A stretch of DNA of 42,176 nt from Actinomadura fibrosa (GCF_900659615.1 NZ_CAACUY010000066.1:1-42176), one strand, 5' to 3'. Shown: positions 32,744 through 41,098, counted from the first letter of the stretch. Numbers and translations are program-made. Notes: generated by a model from the letters alone, not told the origin.

Positions 32744-33165
32744 GACACCGCCCCGGCGACGATCGCGGCGACGGCCAGGTCGGCCGCGGCGACCACCCAG
32801 CCCGCCGGGTGCACGGCCGCCCCCTCGACGAGCGTCGCACCGAGCTTGCCCGGCGTGAACATGTCGAGCAGGAGGAAGGCGAGGGCCATCAGCACGATGC
32901 CGAGCAGCCCGTACACGGTGGTGTCGACGAGGCCCTGGCCGAGGTCGTCGTCGCTGGTGACGATCGCGGTGGTGACGATCGCGCCGACGCCGAGGAGCTT
33001 GGCCGACAGGAGCAGCGCGGCGCCGCGGTTGCCCTCCGTCCAGATCTGGTGGCCGAGCCGGCCGGGCGTCGTGACCTCGACGACGAGGTAGCCGAGCGCC
33101 ATCAGCGCGATGCCGAGCGCGCCGTAGGCGAGCGTGGCACCGCTCTCCTGCACGATGTCGTTCAT
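32740..33165 (-). CDS. DUF350 membrane protein
   Basis: 141-residue integral membrane protein with two copies of the DUF350 unit (LAYGALGIALMALGYLVVEV then TTVYGLLGIVLMALAFLLLD), about four helices. ATG 33165 has GAGGAG six to seven bases upstream. DUF350 genes (YjfL in Escherichia coli) sit with polyamine-type ligases or synthases and stress proteins; that link recurs here with the spermidine-synthase-like gene. Its stop overlaps the candidate CTG start of that gene. Confidence 0.88.
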   Translation of the reverse strand: MNDIVQESGATLAYGALGIALMALGYLVVEVTTPGRLGHQIWTEGNRGAALLLSAKLLGVGAIVTTAIVTSDDDLGQGLVDTTVYGLLGIVLMALAFLLLDMFTPGKLGATLVEGAAVHPAGWVVAAADLAVAAIVAGAVS

Positions 33166-33175
33166 CGGTTGCTCC

Positions 33176-33625
33176 TCACTTGCCCGATCCGGGGCCGCCG
33201 CCGCGGAAGGTCGCGATGCCGCTGCCGTTCCAGCCGTTGCTGCCGGGGCTGCTCCAGCGCCCGCCCACATGGGAGTGGTAGCGGTTGTAGCCGTGCGACG
33301 GGTCGTCGACGGTGATGCGGCTGCCCGTCCCGTCCGGCAGGACGCCGACGACGAGCTTCGGGTAGCGCAGGTAGACGCCGCCCGCGGCGCCCATGGTCGC
33401 GAGGTCGTCCACCCGGTCGATCGCCTTGTGCTTCTTGTTGATCTCGTTCGCGACGGTCCGCGGGGGCTTCGGCGACCGGTACACGCCGGACGAGACCCTG
33501 CTGTACTTCTTGGAGATCCACGAGCGCGGCGACGATCCGCCGCCGTCCTTCAGGACGGCCACCAGCACGATCGCGGCGATCACCGCGGCGGAGACCCCGC
33601 CGATCACCCAGTACCTCGTTCTCAC
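33176..33625 (-). CDS. DUF4247 membrane-anchored protein
   Basis: 149 residues: one N-terminal membrane anchor (VIGGVSAAVIAAIVLVAVL) and an extracytoplasmic domain with the DUF4247 pattern (WISKKYSRV, YLRYPKLVVGVLPDGTGSRI, GYNRYHSHVGG). GTG 33625 overlaps the DUF2617 stop as GTGA, with TGAGG upstream. Ends in a Gly-rich tail. Function unknown; part of the DUF350/spermidine-synthase-like operon. Confidence 0.85.
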   Translation of the reverse strand: MRTRYWVIGGVSAAVIAAIVLVAVLKDGGGSSPRSWISKKYSRVSSGVYRSPKPPRTVANEINKKHKAIDRVDDLATMGAAGGVYLRYPKLVVGVLPDGTGSRITVDDPSHGYNRYHSHVGGRWSSPGSNGWNGSGIATFRGGGPGSGK

Positions 33626-34113
33626 GACGGCCTCACCAGCCGGCTCCGCGTCATGACGATCTCCCGCGTCTGGGGATAGGCGTGCCAGGTGCGCCAGCCG
33701 ATCCCGGTGTCCTCCAGTGCCAGGGCGGTGACGGCGTGCCGGGAGCCGGGGAAGGCCCCGGTCAGGGCGTCGCCGCGGTCCGCCAGCCGCGCGCACACCG
33801 CCTCGACGGCGCGGCCGAACGCCGCGTCGTCGGCGGAGGCGGCCGTCGTCGCGGTGAAGTCGTAGGTCCAGCCGGGCAGCGTCGCGCCGGCCCGCCGCGG
33901 CAGCGGCTCGGCCGAGCCGGGCAGGCAGGCGACCGTCTCGCTGAGCGGTCCGGCGATGACCTGGTGGGACGCGCCGAGCAACCGCAACTCGACGGCCAGG
34001 CCGTCCCGCTCGACCGGCAGCACCGCGAGGGCGTCCAGCGGCGGCAGGCCGAGCGCGAACGACAGGGCGTCGGCGCGCGCGTCGGCGTAGGGGGTGTCGA
34101 GGGTCGCGAGCAA
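33622..34113 (-). CDS. DUF2617 protein
   Basis: 163-residue cytoplasmic protein matching DUF2617: an N-terminal TPYADARADALSFALGLPPL, a central GWTYDF strand, and a C-terminal WRTWHAYPQTREIVMTRS. An in-frame TGA six bases upstream leaves TTG 34113 as the first start. It overlaps the next start (GTGA), so the operon is translationally coupled. Function unknown. Confidence 0.85.
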   Translation of the reverse strand: MLATLDTPYADARADALSFALGLPPLDALAVLPVERDGLAVELRLLGASHQVIAGPLSETVACLPGSAEPLPRRAGATLPGWTYDFTATTAASADDAAFGRAVEAVCARLADRGDALTGAFPGSRHAVTALALEDTGIGWRTWHAYPQTREIVMTRSRLVRPS

Positions 34114-34116
34114 CGG

Positions 34117-34737
34117 TCATCCGCCGCCCGGGTAGATCGTCAGCGCGCCGGTCGGGACGCGGTCGCCGAGACCGGCCTCCCACTGGCCGCCGCCGTACTG
34201 CTCGAACGACAGGTAGCGCCCCTTCGGGCCCTCGTAGTCGACGTACTCGACCCGGCCCTGGACGCCGACGCCGGTCGTCCCCTCGCTGGTGTAGTCGGCG
34301 GTGCCGTGCTCGTCGCGCCGGTACTCCACGCCGTCCACCACGATCGTCTTCTCGCCGGGGCGCAGGTCGCCGATGTCGTGCTCGGTCCACCAGACGACCT
34401 CCAGGTCCGGGTCCTCCTCGACGGAGATCCACACCTTGGTGCCCTCGATGGTGTCGGCGTCGAGCAGGTGCTCGGACCAGGTGAACCCGCCCTCGCGCAG
34501 CCGCAGCGAGCCGCGCACGAAGTAGCGGGTGCCGAGGTACTCGACCATGTCGCCGGCCTTGAGCGTCCGGGGATCGCCGCCCACCTGGTCCTCGGCGGCG
34601 AACGGGTCGCGCGGCGCGGCCGGCGCCGGCGCGGGCGCCGTGCCCGCCGTCCCGCGGCGGCGCAGCAGGACCGCGATCAGCGCCACCAGCGCCGCGAGGA
34701 TCAGCGCCAGCAGGATCACGATCACGACTGTGGTCAC
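34117..34737 (-). CDS. DUF4178 membrane-anchored protein
   Basis: 206 residues: an N-terminal helix (VVIVILLALILAALVALIAVLL), an Ala/Pro linker and a DUF4178 domain (LKAGDMVEYLGTRYFVRGSLRL, then WTEHDIGDLRPGEKTIVVDG and YEGPKGRYLSFEQYGGGQWEAG). GTG 34737 has GGAGGA upstream. First gene of the operon DUF4178-DUF2617-DUF4247-DUF350-synthase. The gap 34738-34949 is empty apart from its promoter region, in which I see no clear boxes. Confidence 0.85.
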   Translation of the reverse strand: MTTVVIVILLALILAALVALIAVLLRRRGTAGTAPAPAPAAPRDPFAAEDQVGGDPRTLKAGDMVEYLGTRYFVRGSLRLREGGFTWSEHLLDADTIEGTKVWISVEEDPDLEVVWWTEHDIGDLRPGEKTIVVDGVEYRRDEHGTADYTSEGTTGVGVQGRVEYVDYEGPKGRYLSFEQYGGGQWEAGLGDRVPTGALTIYPGGG

Positions 34738-34949
34738 GGGTCCTCCGTCTCTCGGCCGCGGCCGGTCCGCGTCCGGCACACCTGCACGGACCTGCGGATC
34801 CTACCGATTACGGCCCGTCAAGCCCATACCGCGATGAGACGGATCATGCGGGAGTCCGGTTCCCCGCGGAGCCGTGCGCCCGCGGCGCCGGCTGTACGAC
34901 CCCTGGGGTGGACTCCCAGGACCCCAGGGCTCCCGCCCGGAGAGCAGGC

Positions 34950-36035
34950 TCAGAGGCGTTCGACGGCCGCGGCGACGCGCTCGTCCGTCGCGGTGAACGC
35001 GACGCGGACGTGCCGGGCCCCGGCCTGCCCGTAGAACTCGCCGGGGGCGGCGAGGACGCCGAGGGACGCCAGGTGCGCCACCGTGTCCCAGCACGGCTCG
35101 TCCCGCGTGGCCCACAGGTACAGGGACGCCTCGGAGTGGTCGACGCGGAACCCGTGGCCCTCGAACGCGGCGCGCAGGGCGGCGCGGCGGCGCGCGTACC
35201 GCTCCCGCTGCTCGTCCACGTGGGCGTCGTCGTCGAACGCCGCCGCCATCGCGGCCTGCACCGGTGCCGGGACGATCATCCCGGCGTGCTTGCGGACCTC
35301 CAGCAGCCGCCGGACCAGCGCGAGGTCGCCGGTGACGACGCCGCCGCGGTAGCCCGCCATGTTGGAGCGCTTGGACAGCGAGTTGACCGCGAGCAGCCCC
35401 TCGTGGGAGCCGCCGCACACGTCCGGGTGCAGGACGGACACCGGCGGGTCGTCCGGATCCCAGCCGAACTCCAGGTAGCACTCGTCGCTGACGACGACCG
35501 CGCCGCGCTCGCGCGCCCACGCGACGACCTTGCGCAGGTGCTCGGCGGGCAGCACCTTGCCGGTCGGGTTCGACGGCGAGTTCACCCACACGATCCTGGG
35601 CGCGCTCGGGCCGAGGGCGAGGAGCCCGTCCGTGCGGACGGGCTCGGCGCCCGCCAGCCGGGCGCCGACGTCGTAGGTCGGGTACGCCAGCTCGGGGAAG
35701 ACGACCTTGTCGCCGGGTCCGACGCCGAGCAGCGTCGGCAGCCACGCGACGAGCTCCTTCGTCCCGATGACCGGGAGCACCGCGTCCGGGTCGGCGCCCG
35801 TCACGCCGAGGCGGCGGCGCAGCCAGCCGGCCACCGACTCGCGCAGCGCGGGCGTCCCGTACGTCGCGGGGTAGCCGGGCGCGTCCGCGGCGGCGGCGAG
35901 CGCCTCGCGGACGACGCGCGGGGTGGGGTCGACGGGCGTCCCCACGGACAGGTCGACGATGCCGTCCGCGTGGCCGGCGGCCCGCCGCTTGTACGGCTCA
36001 AGCCGATCCCACGGAAAGTCCGGCAGCGTGAACAC
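34950..36035 (-). CDS. dapC: succinyldiaminopimelate transaminase, DapC
   Basis: 361-residue class I/II PLP aminotransferase of lysine and cell-wall diaminopimelate synthesis. The PLP lysine is K222 in NSLSKRSNMAGYRGG; N156 (SNPTGK), D184 and Y187 (VVSDECYLE) complete the cofactor site. The N-terminal LPDFPWDRLEPYKRRA is typical of the actinobacterial DapC group. GTG 36035 has GAAGGGA about nine bases upstream. It lies behind fdxA on the same strand, the usual actinomycete arrangement, but a hairpin separates them. Confidence 0.92.
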   Translation of the reverse strand: MFTLPDFPWDRLEPYKRRAAGHADGIVDLSVGTPVDPTPRVVREALAAAADAPGYPATYGTPALRESVAGWLRRRLGVTGADPDAVLPVIGTKELVAWLPTLLGVGPGDKVVFPELAYPTYDVGARLAGAEPVRTDGLLALGPSAPRIVWVNSPSNPTGKVLPAEHLRKVVAWARERGAVVVSDECYLEFGWDPDDPPVSVLHPDVCGGSHEGLLAVNSLSKRSNMAGYRGGVVTGDLALVRRLLEVRKHAGMIVPAPVQAAMAAAFDDDAHVDEQRERYARRRAALRAAFEGHGFRVDHSEASLYLWATRDEPCWDTVAHLASLGVLAAPGEFYGQAGARHVRVAFTATDERVAAAVERL

Positions 36036-36131
36036 GACCCAAATCCCTTCCTACTGCGCACTCTGGGAGAAATCGCGGGCCTCGCGGAACCGCAACCTCG
36101 GAGCAGCGGCGCGGGCCCCGGAAAACCGCGA

Positions 36132-36160
36132 GGCCGTGGCCCCCAGGGGGAGCCACGGCC
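36132..36160 (-). terminator. hairpin terminator between fdxA and dapC
   Basis: GGCCGTGGC (36132-36140) pairs with GCCACGGCC (36152-36160), and the inner CCCC/GGGG extends the stem around a tight loop. It follows the fdxA stop and would limit read-through into dapC. Confidence 0.75.
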
Positions 36161-36210
36161 CTGGCGTACGGAACCGGCGGGCGACGAGGCTTCCTCCGCG
36201 CCGCCCGGTC

Positions 36211-36537
36211 CTAGTCGTCCTGGCTCTGGGGAGGCAACGCGGCGACGATCGGGTGGTCCTTGTCGATCTTCCCGACCTTGGACGCGCCGCCGGGCGACCC
36301 GAGGTCGTCGAAGAACTCCACGTTCACCTTGTAGAAGTCCTTCCACTGCTCGGGGACGTCGTCCTCGTAGTAGATGGCCTCAACCGGGCAAACCGGCTCG
36401 CACGCACCGCAGTCGACGCACTCGTCCGGGTGGATGTAGAGCTGACGCTTCCCCTCGTAGATGCAGTCGACCGGGCACTCCTCGATGCATGCCTTGTCGA
36501 GCAGGTCCACGCAGGGCTGCGCAATGACGTAGGTCAC
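36211..36537 (-). CDS. fdxA: 7Fe ferredoxin FdxA
   Basis: 108-residue soluble ferredoxin with one [3Fe-4S] and one [4Fe-4S] cluster: CVDLLDKACIEECPVDC, then CVDCGACEPVCP. This is the electron carrier of actinobacterial metabolism, often feeding P450s or reductases. GTG 36537 has GAGAGGAG eight bases upstream. Acidic C-terminus typical of the long form. Adjacent to dapC as in many actinomycetes. Confidence 0.95.
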   Translation of the reverse strand: MTYVIAQPCVDLLDKACIEECPVDCIYEGKRQLYIHPDECVDCGACEPVCPVEAIYYEDDVPEQWKDFYKVNVEFFDDLGSPGGASKVGKIDKDHPIVAALPPQSQDD

Positions 36538-36649
36538 GTCAGTGACTCCTCTCGGGTTTCCGGCCCCGCCGCACGTCACGGCTCACCGCAAGCTCGCTGT
36601 GAATAGTATGGCCGTCACGGCGCAGTCGATTCGACACGGGGGTCCTCAC

Positions 36650-36913
36650 ATGTCCGGTCGCTTCGCCGCGCGGCTGGTGGTGTCCGTCAGTGGCGCGGAC
36701 GTGGGCCAGCGGGTCTCGCTGCGCCGTCGTCTGCCCACCGGAGAGTACAGCGACGTGGTGGGCGTGCTCGAATCCTGGTCCGGCGGAACGCTCCGCGTCC
36801 GCCGCCGCACCGGGGAAGTGGTGGAAGTTCCCGAACACTCCCTCGTCGCCGGGAAGGTCGTGCCGCCCCAGCCGCCGCCGCGCCGCCGTCCGCGCGGCCC
36901 CGAGGCCGACTGA
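36650..36913 (+). CDS. small protein like the N-terminal domain of a GNAT acetyltransferase
   Basis: 87 residues: a beta-barrel-type domain (GADVGQRVSLRRRLPTGEYS, DVVGVLESWSGGTLRVRRRT, GEVVEVPEHSLVAGKVVPP) and a Pro/Arg tail. In related actinomycetes this domain is the front of a larger GNAT acetyltransferase encoded next to fdxA; here the acetyltransferase part is absent and the polysaccharide deacetylase gene follows on the other strand. ATG 36650 has a GGGGG stretch upstream; ATG 36608 is an alternative. A TAGTAT box lies at 36604-36609. Confidence 0.65.
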   Translation: MSGRFAARLVVSVSGADVGQRVSLRRRLPTGEYSDVVGVLESWSGGTLRVRRRTGEVVEVPEHSLVAGKVVPPQPPPRRRPRGPEAD

Positions 36914-36920
36914 GCGAACC

Positions 36921-37949
36921 TCACCGTCCGGGGGGCGCCTCCGGTACCGGTGGCGCCTCCGGTGCCTCGCCGGGCGACGGCGCCCCGGGCTCGGCCACGT
37001 CCGAGGAGGGCGCCGCGGACCCGCCAGGCTGCGCCGGCGTTCCCGGCTGCGCCGGAGTCGCCGGTTGCGGCTGCGCCGGAATCCCCGGCCGCGCGGTGCC
37101 CTCCGGTCGCGCGGGCGTCCCCGGCCGCTGCGGCGCGGCCGGCACCGGCGTCGCGGGCGGCGAGGGCTTCGGCGGAACGTTGTCGGTGTAGGTCTGGCCG
37201 GGCTTCAGCGCCCGCCCGCCGAACAGCTCCGACACCGTCACGAACGTGAACCCGCGCTTCTTCAGGCCGTCCAGGACCTTCGGGATGGCGTCCACGCTCG
37301 GCTTGTGGATGTCGTGGAACAGGACGATCCCGCCGCTCCTCGGCTCCTTGACGCCGACCCGGGCGTCCCGTGCGGTGTCGCGGTACTGCCAGTCGAGCGT
37401 GTCGACGCTCCAGAGGATCAGCGGCATCCCGATGGCCCGCCCGGTCCGCTTGTTGGTCGCCCCGTACGGCGGCCGCATGAGCTTGGGCGTCACCCCGCCC
37501 GACGCCTGCTGGATCGCCCGCTGCGTCCGCTGGATCTGCGACCGCACCTCCGCGTCCGACAGGCCCGTCAGCTGCGGATGCGACCAGCTGTGGTTGCCGA
37601 GCTCGTGCCCTTCCAGAGCCATGCGCCGCACCACGCCGGGGAAATTGTGCACGTTCTCCCCGAGCATGAAGAACGTGGCGCGCGCGCCGCCCCTCCGCAG
37701 GGTGGTCAGCAGCCGGTCGGTGTAGGGGCCCGGCCCGTCGTCGAACGTCAGCGCGACGCACCGCGCCCTGGCGCAGTCGATCCGCCGCGCGGGCGGCGGC
37801 CCGGCCGGGCGCGGCGCCTGCTTCGCGACGATCTGCTTTCCGGCGGCGGGACGCGCCTGCTTGCTGGGCGCATGCCCGCCGCAGGCACTGACGGTCAGCA
37901 GGCCGGCTCCGGCCGCGGCGATGACTCCAATGCTCCTGATATGCACCAC
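36921..37949 (-). CDS. lipoprotein polysaccharide deacetylase (NodB domain, CE4)
   Basis: 342 residues. Lipobox LLTVSAC (Cys23) anchors it outside the membrane. The NodB domain (about 60-245) has all CE4 motifs: TFDDGP (D70, D71), HSWSH (H120, H124) and RPPYG (R159), then a Leu-rich LILWSVDTLDW and IVLFHDIH. It would remove N-acetyl groups from cell-wall glycans such as peptidoglycan. The last 85 residues are Pro/Ala/Gly-rich repeats. GTG 37949 (GTG GTG in a row) has GGGGGTG upstream. Confidence 0.9.
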   Translation of the reverse strand: MVHIRSIGVIAAAGAGLLTVSACGGHAPSKQARPAAGKQIVAKQAPRPAGPPPARRIDCARARCVALTFDDGPGPYTDRLLTTLRRGGARATFFMLGENVHNFPGVVRRMALEGHELGNHSWSHPQLTGLSDAEVRSQIQRTQRAIQQASGGVTPKLMRPPYGATNKRTGRAIGMPLILWSVDTLDWQYRDTARDARVGVKEPRSGGIVLFHDIHKPSVDAIPKVLDGLKKRGFTFVTVSELFGGRALKPGQTYTDNVPPKPSPPATPVPAAPQRPGTPARPEGTARPGIPAQPQPATPAQPGTPAQPGGSAAPSSDVAEPGAPSPGEAPEAPPVPEAPPGR

Positions 37950-38126
37950 GCACCCCCGAAACGTGTTGCCCAGGGCGACTCCATACCCTCCGCCCCTCTA
38001 GTGACACACGTCCGGCAGCACCCGGAAACGCCTGAAGCCGTTCGACGGTTCTCCCTCCGGCGCCATACAACCCTGACGGGACGGCCCGTTCCGGCCGCGG
38101 CCCCGGCGACGGGACCTAGGGCGGGC

Positions 38127-38999
38127 CTAGCGGGTGGGCCAGTCCGGGACCTCTGCGGGAAGGTCGCCGGTCACGCGCATCGGGAAGTCGGCCGGACGCT
38201 TCTCCAGGAACGACGTCACGCCCTCCTGGGCGTCGGCGCCGCCGCCCAGGGCGGCCATGAGCCGGGAGTCGGCGACGTGGGAGTCCCACGGGGACGGCGC
38301 GGACAGGCCGGACCACATCAGGCGGCGAATGGCGGCCACGGACACCGCCGAGGTGTTGTCGGCGATCTCCCGGGCGAGGCCGTAGGCGGCCGGGAGCAGC
38401 TCGTCCGGAGCGAGGACCCGCGAGACGAGGCGCCCGGCGAGCGCCTCCTGGGCGTCGAAGACGCGGCCCGTCGCGGCCCACTCCATGGCCTGGGAGATGC
38501 CGACGATGCGGGGCAGGAACCAGCTCGACGCCGCCTCGGTCACGATGCCGCGGCGCGCGAACACGAAGCCGAACTTGGCCTTCTCGCTGGCGAGGCGGAC
38601 GTCCATGGGCAGCGTCATGGTGACGCCGACGCCCACCGCGGCGCCGTTGAACGCGCCGATCACGGGCTTGAGGCAGCGGGCGATCCGCAGCGCGACCGTG
38701 CCGCCGCCGTCGCGGGGCGTGCCGTCCTCCAGGACGTCGTCCTCGCCCGCGAACATGTCCGTGGACTGCTCCTTGTCGAAGGTGCGGCCCCCGCCGCTCA
38801 GGTCGGCGCCCGCGCAGAACGCGCGTCCCGCGCCCGTCACCACGACCGCGCGGACGGCGTCGTCCGCGTCGATCTCGTCGAAGACGCGCAGCATCTCGTT
38901 GCGCATCACGAACGTGTAGGCGTTCATGTGCTCGGGGCGGTCCAGGGTGACGGTGGCGATCCCGTCCCGCACCTCGTACCCGATCTCGCTGTACGACAC
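38127..38999 (-). CDS. enoyl-CoA hydratase/isomerase (crotonase) family protein
   Basis: 290 residues of the crotonase fold: GIATVTLDRPEHMNAYTFVM, oxyanion-hole FCAGADLS, NGAAVGVGVTMTLPMDVRLAS and RRGIVTEAASSWFLPRIVG, with the Glu of the last motif in the catalytic place. It acts in beta-oxidation or a related acyl-CoA pathway. GTG 38999 has AAAGGGA six bases upstream. A palindrome 33-45 bases upstream is a likely repressor site. Confidence 0.92.
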   Translation of the reverse strand: MSYSEIGYEVRDGIATVTLDRPEHMNAYTFVMRNEMLRVFDEIDADDAVRAVVVTGAGRAFCAGADLSGGGRTFDKEQSTDMFAGEDDVLEDGTPRDGGGTVALRIARCLKPVIGAFNGAAVGVGVTMTLPMDVRLASEKAKFGFVFARRGIVTEAASSWFLPRIVGISQAMEWAATGRVFDAQEALAGRLVSRVLAPDELLPAAYGLAREIADNTSAVSVAAIRRLMWSGLSAPSPWDSHVADSRLMAALGGGADAQEGVTSFLEKRPADFPMRVTGDLPAEVPDWPTR

Positions 39000-39031
39000 T
39001 TCGCATCCCTTTCGTCGCGCCCGGCTGAAGC

Positions 39032-39044
39032 AGAATCAGATTCT
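39032..39044. promoter_or_regulatory. operator-like palindrome upstream of the crotonase gene
   Basis: AGAATC-A-GATTCT is a perfect 13-bp palindrome, clearly more AT-rich than its surroundings. Such sites are typical for TetR-type repressors of fatty-acid and steroid catabolism. No regulator gene is adjacent. Confidence 0.6.
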
Positions 39045-39121
39045 AGGATCCGGGCGGAGCGGCGGCCGGTCGCGGGCCCCTCGGACCCCTCCTCGTTGAC
39101 TCGCGGGCGGGGCGGCGCCCC

Positions 39122-39451
39122 TCAGGTGTTCGCCTCGGGGAACAGGCGCAGCAGGACGTCGCGCCGCCAGACGGCCGCGTCCTCGCCCGGCGGAGGGGCC
39201 GGTTCGAGCCATCCGGCGCCCGCGGGGACCAGCCGGACGGTGACGTCCGGAGTGAGATCGATCTCTTGAACGCCCCTGTCAGCGGCCGCAAGCCGCTGAG
39301 CCAGGAGCCCGAGGACGCGCGCCCAGCCCTGCCCCAGGTAGGGCGGCAGGCCGGCGGCCCGCAGCTCCGGCAGGCCCCGCGCGGCAAGGCCGGAGGTGCG
39401 CAGGGTCAGGCCGTCCGGCGCCTCGGAGCCGGTGATGCGGACCTCGCTCAT
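39122..39451 (-). CDS. hypothetical protein
   Basis: 109 residues: MSEVRITGSEAPDGLTLRTS, then GLAARGLPELRAAGLPPYLG and a helical end. No family recognised. It has no signal, no Cys and no membrane helix. The ribosome binding site is weak. Nothing overlaps it on the other strand. Confidence 0.55.
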   Translation of the reverse strand: MSEVRITGSEAPDGLTLRTSGLAARGLPELRAAGLPPYLGQGWARVLGLLAQRLAAADRGVQEIDLTPDVTVRLVPAGAGWLEPAPPPGEDAAVWRRDVLLRLFPEANT

Positions 39452-39580
39452 GACCGCACCGTACGGCCCGGGACGCCGTGGAGCGATGCGAGGTTCACCC
39501 GGCGTGTCCCGGATCACTACGGGACGTCCGTCATTGGCAAGGTCGCCTCCACTCGCTCCTTTGTCCGATAAATTGGGACA

Positions 39581-40396
39581 GTGAATTGGGCCGTGACGAC
39601 GTACGACTCCGCCTTCGGGTACGTCTCCGCGCACGGTGCGCCCCTGGTCGACCTGCTCGATCCGCAGCCCGGCGAGCGGGTCATCGACCTCGGGTGCGGC
39701 ACCGGTGCGTTCAGCGCGGAGATCGCCGAGCGGGGCGCCGAGGTGCTCGGCATCGACGGCAACCCGGACATGGTCGCGCAGGCGACCGCGCTGCACCCCG
39801 GGCTGTCCTTCATCATCGGCGACGCGCACGACTTCACCATCAGCGAGTCGTTCGACGCGGTCGCCTCCAACGCCGCGCTGCACTGGATGACCCGGGACCC
39901 CGACGCCGTGATCGCGCAGGTCCACGCCGCGCTGCGGCCGGGCGGCCGGTTCGTCGGCGAGCTCGGCGGCGCGGGCAACTGCGCCGAGCTGATCGCGGCG
40001 ATGCAGACCGCGTGGCGCGTGTTCGGCCTCGGCGAGCCCGAGCTGCCCTGGTACTTCCCGAGCCCCGCGGAGTACGCCGCCAGGCTGGAGGAGGGCGGGT
40101 TCACGATCCGCCTGCTGGAGCACGCCGACCGCCCGACCCGCATGACGGAGGGCCCGAACGGCGCCGCCGACTGGGTCCGCGCCTACGCGGCGCGCGCGCT
40201 GGCCGACGTCCCGCCGGAGCTGGTCGAGCCGCTGCTCGTCCGGGTGAACGACCTGGCGGCGCCCGCGCTGCGCCGCGAGTCGGGCTGGGTCGCGGACTAC
40301 GTGCGGCTCCGCTTCGCCGCGGTCCGCAAGCCGGACGGCGGCGCGCCGCTGCCGATCGGCCCGCTGCTGTCCGACCTGCCGCAGGCGGGCGCCTAG
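39581..40396 (+). CDS. class I SAM-dependent methyltransferase
   Basis: 271 residues: motif I VIDLGCGTGAFSAEIAERGA, then VLGIDGNPDMVAQA, FIIGDAHDF and SNAALHWM, as in trans-aconitate/ubiquinone-type methyltransferases. The C-terminus (WYFPSPAEYAARLEEGGFT) has the helical cap of that group. GTG 39581 is the first start after an in-frame stop; GGGACA precedes it. It is followed after 23 bp by the CysRS-like gene on the same strand. Confidence 0.85.
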   Translation: MNWAVTTYDSAFGYVSAHGAPLVDLLDPQPGERVIDLGCGTGAFSAEIAERGAEVLGIDGNPDMVAQATALHPGLSFIIGDAHDFTISESFDAVASNAALHWMTRDPDAVIAQVHAALRPGGRFVGELGGAGNCAELIAAMQTAWRVFGLGEPELPWYFPSPAEYAARLEEGGFTIRLLEHADRPTRMTEGPNGAADWVRAYAARALADVPPELVEPLLVRVNDLAAPALRRESGWVADYVRLRFAAVRKPDGGAPLPIGPLLSDLPQAGA

Positions 40397-40419
40397 ACCG
40401 GGGGCCTAGGGTTGGGGGC

Positions 40420-41079
40420 ATGCTCCGGTTGCGCGACTCCCGTACCGGACGCCCCGCGGACCTGCCGGGCGGGCCCGCTCCGCGCGTCCATGTCCTGGAC
40501 GGCGCCGGGCTCCGCACGCTCGTCGTCGCCGACCTGCTGCGGCGGGCGGCGGAACGGGCGGGACGCCGCGTCCGGATGACCGCCTCCTCCCTCCCGGACG
40601 GGGACTGGACCGAATACAGCGTCAAGCCGATCGAGGAGACGCCCGTCCGCGAGGCCGACGTCTACGTGACGGCCTCGGACGGCGCCGAGGCCGACGCCCT
40701 TCTCCTGACCGTGCCGCACGCGACGGGCGGCTGGGACGGCGCCGACCCGCTGAGCGTGCGGCTAGCGATGCTCGACGCGCCCTACCGCGAGCCGCTGCAC
40801 CTGACGTCCGGGACCCTGTCCGCCGCGGCCGAGCGGCTGGACGGCTGGCGCACCCAGGTCGCCCGGTGGGCCACCGGCCCCGGCCGTCCGATGGACCGGC
40901 GGTACGCGGCGAAGGCGGAGGCCGCCTTGGCCGACGACCTCGGCTCCCCGGCGGCCCTCGCGGTCCTGGACGAGCTCGCGGCCGACCCGGACGTGCCGCC
41001 GGGCGCGAAGCTGGAGACGGTCGTCCACCTCGACCTGATCCTCGGCCTCAACCTGGTCGCCGCCATCGGCACCGTTTAG
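40420..41079 (+). CDS. catalytically dead cysteinyl-tRNA-synthetase-like protein
   Basis: 219 residues resembling two ends of CysRS joined. The start (LRLRDSRTGRPADL, RTLVVADLLRRAAERAGRRV) aligns by eye with the first Rossmann strand, and the end (YAAKAEAALADDLGSPAALAVLDELA then LILGLNLV) with the CysRS helical domain. It has no HIGH, no KMSKS and not a single Cys, so no zinc site and no aminoacylation. ATG 40420 has GGGGG upstream. Its role may be regulatory or it may be a fossil under selection. The assignment rests on motif resemblance only. Confidence 0.6.
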   Translation: MLRLRDSRTGRPADLPGGPAPRVHVLDGAGLRTLVVADLLRRAAERAGRRVRMTASSLPDGDWTEYSVKPIEETPVREADVYVTASDGAEADALLLTVPHATGGWDGADPLSVRLAMLDAPYREPLHLTSGTLSAAAERLDGWRTQVARWATGPGRPMDRRYAAKAEAALADDLGSPAALAVLDELAADPDVPPGAKLETVVHLDLILGLNLVAAIGTV

Positions 41080-41098
41080 GTCTGCCGCGCGGGCGCGT

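Noticed and set aside
31160..33091. Plus-strand open frame opposite the synthase and DUF350 genes
   Set aside because: Antisense shadow: Arg/Glu/Asp/His low-complexity product with no domain, opposite clearly coding membrane proteins.
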